A DNA stretch of 64,000 nucleotides from Corynebacterium sphenisci DSM 44792 (GTDB taxonomy: Bacteria; Actinomycetota; Actinomycetes; Mycobacteriales; Mycobacteriaceae), in NCBI RefSeq assembly GCF_001941505.1, contig NZ_CP009248.1:744001-808000 (forward strand), in the 5' to 3' direction. Positions within the stretch are counted from its first letter, which is position 1, and the number at the start of each line of letters is the position of its first letter. The translations under genes and the position numbers were made by a program. Of the stretch, positions 59,282 through 64,000 are shown piece by piece. A model generated the notes under the pieces. That model was given only the letters and a program-made list of their open reading frames with translations. It did not search any database and was not told the origin of the DNA.

Positions 59282-59397
59282 GGGCCGGCCCCGCCCGGGG
59301 GTTTCCCCGGGCGGGGCCGGCCCCCGTCATGGGGCCCCGGGCGCGCCCCGGGCCCCGTGACGACGCCGCCCCCGCCGCATGCGCGGCGGGGGCGGCG
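59282..59397. terminator. Stacked hairpins between convergent genes
   Basis: First, GGGCCGGCCCCGCCCGGGG (59282-59300) pairs with 59305-59323, 19 base pairs with loop GTTT. Second, a weaker GGGGCCC/GGGCCCC hairpin at 59331-59356. Third, CGCCGCCCCCGCCGC (59364-59378) pairs with 59383-59397. Probably bidirectional termination between the flavoprotein gene and the fusion enzyme gene. Confidence 0.55.
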
Positions 59398-59411
59398 GCC
59401 TCGGCCGCGGC

Positions 59412-60305
59412 TCAGGAGCCCCGGTAGGTGGAGTAGCCGTAGGGGGCGAGCAGCAGCGGGATGTGCAGGTGCCCGGGGGAGTCCGCGTCCACCCGGAAGA
59501 CCACGTCCGCCCAGGGGTAGAGCCCGCGGACCCCGGCGGCGGCGAAGTAGCCGTCCAGGTCGAAGCGCAGCCGGTGCACCCCGGCGGCCAGGCCCTCGGA
59601 GAGCCGGCGCCGGCCGTCGTCGTCGGTGACCCCGGCGGCGATGAGCTCGCCCATCCCGGACCCCCCGCCCTCCCCGTCGGCGTCATCGGGCAGCAGCCGC
59701 AGCTCCACGGCCACCCCCGCGGCAGGCCGGCCGGTGGCGGTGTCCAGCACGTGGGTGGACAGCGAGGGCCCGCCCGGGGCGGGGTCGCCGGCGGCGAGCT
59801 CGTCGAGCAGCCCGCGCAGCCGCAGCTCGTCGATGGCGGCGAGGTTGTCCACGGTCTCCGCCCACTCCACCCCGGGCTCGTTGCCCAGCCGCTCCTCGAG
59901 GCGGGCCAGGATCTCGCCGGCGCCGAGGCCGGCGGCCCGGATGAGGAAGGTGTGCCCGAAGCGGGCGTGGTAGACCTCGTTGAGCTCGGCGATCCGGGCC
60001 AGCGCGGTTTCCGCGGCCGGGTCCGCCTTCGCCGCGGCCTGCTCGGCCTCGGACAGGGATCCGCGCCGGGTGGCGGCGCCGATCGGGGGATGGGCGTTGA
60101 CCGAGTCGAGCACCGCGTCCTGGTCCAGGGCGCGCAGCCGGTCGTGCACGGCCGCCGCGGCGGCGTCGGCGTCGGCGTAGGGCCGGCCGGCGACGACGGC
60201 GCGGGCCAGCGGTTCGCTGGCGAAGATCGCGGCCAGCCGGCCGGTCAGCTCCCCGGCGTCGGCGGCGTTGAAGGCGCCGAGGCCGGTGTCCTGGGGATTG
60301 CTCAT
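59412..60305 (-). CDS. Fused OHCU decarboxylase and 5-hydroxyisourate hydrolase (297 aa)
   Basis: Residues about 8-165 form OHCU decarboxylase: FNAADAGELTGRLAAIF, the catalytic His in VNAHPPIGAAT, RIAELNEVYHARFGHTFLIR. Residues about 185-297 form the transthyretin-like HIU hydrolase: LSTHVLDTATGRPAAGVAVE, the Arg/His strands, and the diagnostic C-terminus YSTYRGS. The two domains catalyse consecutive steps from 5-hydroxyisourate to (S)-allantoin. The same domain order occurs in plant allantoin synthase and in some bacteria. GAGGAG precedes ATG 60305. It follows the purine permease gene on the minus strand, 51 bases away, probably in one operon. Confidence 0.92.
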   Translation of the reverse strand: MSNPQDTGLGAFNAADAGELTGRLAAIFASEPLARAVVAGRPYADADAAAAAVHDRLRALDQDAVLDSVNAHPPIGAATRRGSLSEAEQAAAKADPAAETALARIAELNEVYHARFGHTFLIRAAGLGAGEILARLEERLGNEPGVEWAETVDNLAAIDELRLRGLLDELAAGDPAPGGPSLSTHVLDTATGRPAAGVAVELRLLPDDADGEGGGSGMGELIAAGVTDDDGRRRLSEGLAAGVHRLRFDLDGYFAAAGVRGLYPWADVVFRVDADSPGHLHIPLLLAPYGYSTYRGS

Positions 60306-60356
60306 GGGCGGGGTTCTCCTCGTGGGGTGGGGGTCGGGGTGGGTCGGGGGAGCGGG

Positions 60357-61823
60357 TCAGTCCGCGGCGCCGGCCGGTGCCGGCCGGGCGGCGGCCGCGG
60401 CGGCCTCCGCCTCGGCGGCCTCGGCGGCGTCGGCGGCGTCCTGCCGGTCCTGCTCCTCGGCCGCCTCGGCGAGCTCCAGGGACTCGTCGACGTGGCCGCC
60501 GTCCTGCCGGTTGAGCAGCAGGTTGAGCACGATCACGGTGACCGCGCCCATGGTGATCCCGGAGTCGAGGACCATGTTCAGGTCGCCCTCCAGGGAATCG
60601 TAGAAGCCCACCGAGATCGCCGGCAGCAGGGCGATGGACACGGACACGCCGACGATGAGGGCGCGCACCTCGTTCCACTCCACCTGGCTGAGGGTGCGGA
60701 CCCCGGAGGAGGTGATCATGCCGAACAGGGCGACGCCGGCGCCGCCGAGCACCGGGGTGGGGATGGCCGCCACGGCCCCGCCGAGCTTGGGCAGCAGGCC
60801 GAGCACGATCAGGATCACGCCGGAGGCGGTGACCACGAACCGGGAGAAGACCCCGGAGAGGCTGACCAGGCCCACGTTCTGCGCGAAGGCGGTGTAGGGG
60901 AAGGTGTTGAACACGCCGCCGAGCATGGTGGACAGGCCGTCGGCGCGCAGGCCGTTGCCCAGGGTGGCGCGGGTGGCCGGCCGGCCGGTGATCCGGCCGA
61001 CCGCGATGATGTCCGCGGAGGTCTCGGTCATGATCACCAGGCCGACGATGGTCATGGTGAAGATGGCGCCGATCTCGAAGGTGGGGATGCCGAACTGGAA
61101 GGGGGTGGGCACCCCGATCCAGTCCGCCTCGCCGACCTCGGACCAGTCGGTGACCCCGGCGAGCTGGGCGAGGATGGTGCCGATGATCACCCCGCCGAGC
61201 ACGGCCATCGGCCGCCAGCCGGCGGGGGCGAAGCGGTGGATGCACACCACGGCGATGAGGGTGGCCAGGGCGAGCAGGTAGTTCAGCCCGCCGGTGAGCG
61301 AGTCGGGCAGTTTCGCGGAGACGATCCAGCCGGCGGGCACCTTCATCAGGCTCAGCCCGATGACGGTCATGATGGTGCCGGTGACCAGGGCGGGGAAGTA
61401 CTTCACGATCCGGGAGAACACCGGCGACAGCGCGATCATGATGAGGCCGGTGGTGATCACCGCGCCGTAGATGGCGGTGACCCCGTGCTGGCTGCCGATC
61501 GCGATCATCGGGGCCACGGAGACGAAGGACACGCCCTGGATCAGCGGCAGCCGGGAGCCGAACTTCCAGAAGCCCACGGACTGGATGATGGAGGCGATGC
61601 CGGCGACGAACAGGTCCGCCACGATGAGGTGGTGGATGTCGGTCTGCTCGAGCTTGCCGGCGGCGACCATCGCGCCGCCGACGATGAGCGGCACCGCCAC
61701 GGCGCCGGCGTACATGGCGACGACATGCTGCAGGCCGAGGATGAACATCCTCGCCGGCGGCGGCTTGACGTCGACGGGGTGCACCGCGACGGGCGGCGTC
61801 GCGGATCGGTCCCTGGTGCGCAT
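60357..61823 (-). CDS. NCS2-family purine (urate/xanthine) permease (488 aa)
   Basis: About fourteen helices. FILGLQHVVAMYAGAVAVPL near the N-terminus, MTETSADIIAVGRITGRP in helix 8-9, FNTFPYTAFAQNVGLVSLSG and the later VLGGAGVALFGMI are the NCS2 nucleobase permease signatures. Members with this text and purine-catabolism neighbours carry urate or xanthine with protons. The C-terminal 50 residues are Ala/Glu-rich and cytoplasmic. ATG 61823 has GAGAGGA upstream; it is preferred to a more distant ATG at 61907. It lies between allantoicase and the fusion enzyme, all on the minus strand. Confidence 0.88.
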   Translation of the reverse strand: MRTRDRSATPPVAVHPVDVKPPPARMFILGLQHVVAMYAGAVAVPLIVGGAMVAAGKLEQTDIHHLIVADLFVAGIASIIQSVGFWKFGSRLPLIQGVSFVSVAPMIAIGSQHGVTAIYGAVITTGLIMIALSPVFSRIVKYFPALVTGTIMTVIGLSLMKVPAGWIVSAKLPDSLTGGLNYLLALATLIAVVCIHRFAPAGWRPMAVLGGVIIGTILAQLAGVTDWSEVGEADWIGVPTPFQFGIPTFEIGAIFTMTIVGLVIMTETSADIIAVGRITGRPATRATLGNGLRADGLSTMLGGVFNTFPYTAFAQNVGLVSLSGVFSRFVVTASGVILIVLGLLPKLGGAVAAIPTPVLGGAGVALFGMITSSGVRTLSQVEWNEVRALIVGVSVSIALLPAISVGFYDSLEGDLNMVLDSGITMGAVTVIVLNLLLNRQDGGHVDESLELAEAAEEQDRQDAADAAEAAEAEAAAAAARPAPAGAAD

Positions 61824-61894
61824 ATCGGTCGTCCTCTCGTCGTACGGGCCGTGCGCGCCCGCCGCCCGGACGGGCGGTGACGAGGGCGGCACCC

Positions 61895-61916
61895 CGTTCT
61901 CTGGCACTCAAGAACG
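61895..61916. promoter_or_regulatory. Inverted repeat upstream of the purine permease
   Basis: CGTTCT (61895-61900) and AGAACG (61911-61916) with a ten-base spacer, about 75 bases before ATG 61823. Candidate operator for a purine-catabolism regulator. The adjoining stretch to 62033 is AT-richer and holds no gene. Confidence 0.35.
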
Positions 61917-62033
61917 ATCCTGATTCGCAGATGTTACGTCCGGGTTACCGTAGGGTTAGCTCGGAGTTGCGTCGACCCTCATCATTTCACCCGCGTTAAG
62001 GCGTTCGGAAAACCATTTCGGAGTCGAATCCGA

Positions 62034-63089
62034 TCAGGAATCCCAGCGCGCCCGCAGCTCGGCCAGCGCGGCCCCGGTGAGCCGGCCGTGCACCCGCAGT
62101 CGGGCCAGCCCGCCGTCCGGGAAGACGTCGATCCGCAGATGGGTGATCTCGGCGTCGCGGGCGGCCTCGGCGACGGCGAAGCGGTGCCGGGTGTCCGGCA
62201 GCACCGGCCGCCGGCCGACCAGCGCCACGACCGGGCCGCGTTCGCCGCCGGACTCCGCCCAGCCGCTGATCGCGACCTCGCCGGGGGCGTTGAAGACGAA
62301 GTAGCTGGTGTCCACCTCGATGAACTCCGGCACCCCCGCCCCGGCCAGGGCGATGGTGACGTGGTCGTTGCCCTCGTCGCGGCGGCGGGCGTTCTCCCAG
62401 CCGCCGCCCATGTTGCGGGAGCGGCCCAGGGAGAGCATCTGGTTGGGGGAGGAGTAGAACATGTTCGAGCACTCCACCACCCGGCCGCCGTTCTCGATCG
62501 CGGCGAGATCCACGGTGCCGCCGAGGAACCGCGGATCCGGGGCGGGCACCCCGTGCACCCGCAGCCGGGCGATCCCGCCGTCGGGGATCATCACCAGCTT
62601 CACGTGGGTGACCCGGCGCGACCCCGCCGCCGAGCCCGGGTCCACCGCCACCGCATGCCGGGCGTCGCCGCGCGCCTCGGTGCGCCCGACCAGCTCGAAC
62701 CAGGCCTCCTCGGGCAGGGCGGCGATCTCCTCCGCGGGCAGGTACTCGTCGATCGCGGTGCCCAGCACCGCGAAGGCCGGCGGGAAGTTGCCGGTGAACC
62801 AGGAGGTGTCCACGATCACGCCGCGGATGTGCCCGGGCACGCCCAGGCGCACGATCGCGGCGTCGTCCCGGCCGATCTCGGCGCCGCGGCGGCGCCGGGT
62901 CTCCCAGCCGTCGTAGACCTTGCCCTTGTTGCCGAACAGCTCCGGGTCGAAGGCCGGCTCATGGTCGTTGATGAGGTTCTCCCGCTCGGCGAAGGACTCG
63001 TCGGTGGCCCAGATCACCGAGCCGGCGAGCCCGCGGGCCGCCAAATCGGGGTAGTTCTCGAACTCGTGCTCTGCTGTCCTGGCGCTCAT
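62034..63089 (-). CDS. alc: Allantoicase
   Basis: 351 residues made of two tandem allantoicase (galactose-binding-like) domains: VIWATDESFAERENLI, GWETRRRRGAEIGRDDAAIV, and VIVDTSWFTGNFPP in the first; SLGRSRNMGGGWENARRRDE and FIEVDTSYFVFNAPGEVAIS in the second. It hydrolyses allantoate to ureidoglycolate and urea. GGAAGGA precedes ATG 63089. It lies 78 bases downstream of the allantoinase gene, the preceding step, and 210 bases upstream of the permease gene. Confidence 0.93.
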   Translation of the reverse strand: MSARTAEHEFENYPDLAARGLAGSVIWATDESFAERENLINDHEPAFDPELFGNKGKVYDGWETRRRRGAEIGRDDAAIVRLGVPGHIRGVIVDTSWFTGNFPPAFAVLGTAIDEYLPAEEIAALPEEAWFELVGRTEARGDARHAVAVDPGSAAGSRRVTHVKLVMIPDGGIARLRVHGVPAPDPRFLGGTVDLAAIENGGRVVECSNMFYSSPNQMLSLGRSRNMGGGWENARRRDEGNDHVTIALAGAGVPEFIEVDTSYFVFNAPGEVAISGWAESGGERGPVVALVGRRPVLPDTRHRFAVAEAARDAEITHLRIDVFPDGGLARLRVHGRLTGAALAELRARWDS

Positions 63090-63167
63090 GCGTCGGATCC
63101 TTCCTGGTCGGTGGGGTCTGGTCGGTCGCCCCGCCGGATGCGGTGGGTGCGGGGGTCGGGGGCGGGC

Positions 63168-64000
63168 TCAGTCCGCCCCGGGGCGGTCCAGCAGCGGCAT
63201 CGGGCCGGAGGGGAACACCTCGGCGTCGGCGGCGTCCGGGGAGCCGGGGCGGGCGTAGACCAGCTCCCCGCCGATCCAGGTCGCCTGCACCACCCCGGCC
63301 AGGGCGCGCTGCGCGTAGGCGGTGACCTTGTTGCGCTGGTGCAGCCGCTCCGGGAGCACCACGAAGGCCTCGTCGGCGCTGATCGCGGTGAAATCCGCCC
63401 GGGCCCCGGGCACGATCGCGCCCCGGTCGCCCAGCCCGCACCAGCGGGCCGGCTCGGCGCACATCCAGCGCACCACCTCGGTCAGCCCCAGCCCGCGCAG
63501 CCGGGCCTGGGACCACACCACCGGCAGCCCCAGCTGCACCGAGGCCACCCCGCCCCAGGCCTCGCCGAAGCTGCCCGCGTGCCCCCGGCCGTCGGCGCCG
63601 GCGCCGCCGTAGTCGTTGCCCGCGGCGGCCATCGCCGCGAAGGCGCCGCGCAGCCGGTCCCCGTGCGCGGCGAACCGCTTCAGCTCCGCGGTGCAGGGGG
63701 AGTGGTCGGAGACCACGGTGCCGATCACCCCGTCGACCAGGCCGGCCCACAGCCGCTCCCGGTTCGCCGCGTCCCGGATCGGCGGGCAGCACTTGTACTG
63801 GGTGGCCCCGTCCGGGATCTCCTCGCCGAACAGGGCGAGGTAGTGCGGGCAGGTCTCCGCGGTGACCCGGATGCCGCGCTCCTGGGCCTGCCGGATCTGC
63901 TCCAGGGAGCCGGCGTCGGAGAGGTGCAGGATATGCGCCCGGCAGCCGGTGGCCGCGGCGGCCTCGATCACGGTGCGGATCGCCCGGTGCTCCGCGGCCG
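63168..64000 (-). CDS. allB: Allantoinase, C-terminal part, start beyond the right edge
   Basis: The visible 277 codons run to the window edge. HILHLSDAGSLEQIRQAQER, RVTAETCPHYLALFGEEIPD, GVIGTVVSDHSPCTAELKRF (metal-site Asp and His) and the ending GIVPGARADFTAIS-type (here GAIVPGARADFTAISADEAF) identify a cyclic amidohydrolase of the allantoinase type. It opens the ring of allantoin to allantoate in the cytoplasm using two metal ions. An insertion rich in Gly (NDYGGAGADGRGHAG) is slightly unusual. It is the upstream gene of the allantoinase-allantoicase pair. Confidence 0.9.
   Translation of the reverse strand, partial: AAEHRAIRTVIEAAAATGCRAHILHLSDAGSLEQIRQAQERGIRVTAETCPHYLALFGEEIPDGATQYKCCPPIRDAANRERLWAGLVDGVIGTVVSDHSPCTAELKRFAAHGDRLRGAFAAMAAAGNDYGGAGADGRGHAGSFGEAWGGVASVQLGLPVVWSQARLRGLGLTEVVRWMCAEPARWCGLGDRGAIVPGARADFTAISADEAFVVLPERLHQRNKVTAYAQRALAGVVQATWIGGELVYARPGSPDAADAEVFPSGPMPLLDRPGAD

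Overview
The window is about 70% G+C for most of its length, with very GC-rich third codon positions. It points to a member of the Mycobacteriales, most probably a high-GC Corynebacterium. Supporting signs are an LpqY-SugABC-type trehalose importer, an MmpS-like protein, an HtaA-like secreted protein, a DtxR-type iron box, a CRP/GlxR-like palindrome and many leaderless promoters of the form TANNNT-N6/7-ATG. The species is not determined.

Region 1 (1-3.8 kb) is accessory DNA. It holds the tail of a restriction-modification protein in visibly AT-richer DNA, a truncated DyP peroxidase, a decayed IS481-family element, a small intact gene, and a frameshifted CFI-box-CTERM protein. Region 2 (3.8-9.2 kb) has poorly known genes: an RNase H-like protein, an MmpS-like protein, a large orphan protein and an orphan antitoxin-like gene. 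Region 3 (9.2-20.3 kb) holds an acyl-CoA dehydrogenase divergent from an acyl-CoA synthetase, a phytoene-desaturase-like oxidoreductase, an ABC exporter with its own TetR regulator and twin operators, an SDR, CapA, a DUF1275 protein and a DJ-1/PfpI protein. Region 4 (20.5-23.8 kb) is a small membrane protein followed by a three-gene ABC importer.

Region 5 (23.8-28.5 kb) is the most unusual part. A type I-E-like CRISPR array of 14 repeats and 13 spacers has no cas gene anywhere in the window. On its trailer side stands a 1147-residue protein that joins a DnaQ-like exonuclease domain lacking two of its four acidic ligands to TerB-like, BRCT and sigma-region-4-like parts.

Region 6 (28.6-40 kb) carries pntAB transhydrogenase and a deoxynucleoside salvage regulon: phosphosugar mutase, deoC and deoA on one strand, cdd and nupC on the other, and a SorC/DeoR regulator with a candidate operator at the deoA promoter. 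Region 7 (40-47.9 kb) holds an iron-regulated siderophore-interacting protein, a pyrimidine-dimer glycosylase, an ADP-ribosylglycohydrolase, secreted CAP and trypsin-like proteins, and an APC permease. Region 8 (47.1-54.5 kb) is the trehalose-type importer bracketed by two paralogous SDRs, plus a third SDR. Region 9 (54.6-64 kb) has an SRPBCC protein, an HtaA-like protein, a BASS transporter, a flavin monooxygenase and a urate-to-ureidoglycolate block: an OHCU decarboxylase/HIU hydrolase fusion, an NCS2 permease, allantoicase and the 3' part of allantoinase. No urate oxidase is seen. No rRNA or tRNA genes were recognised.
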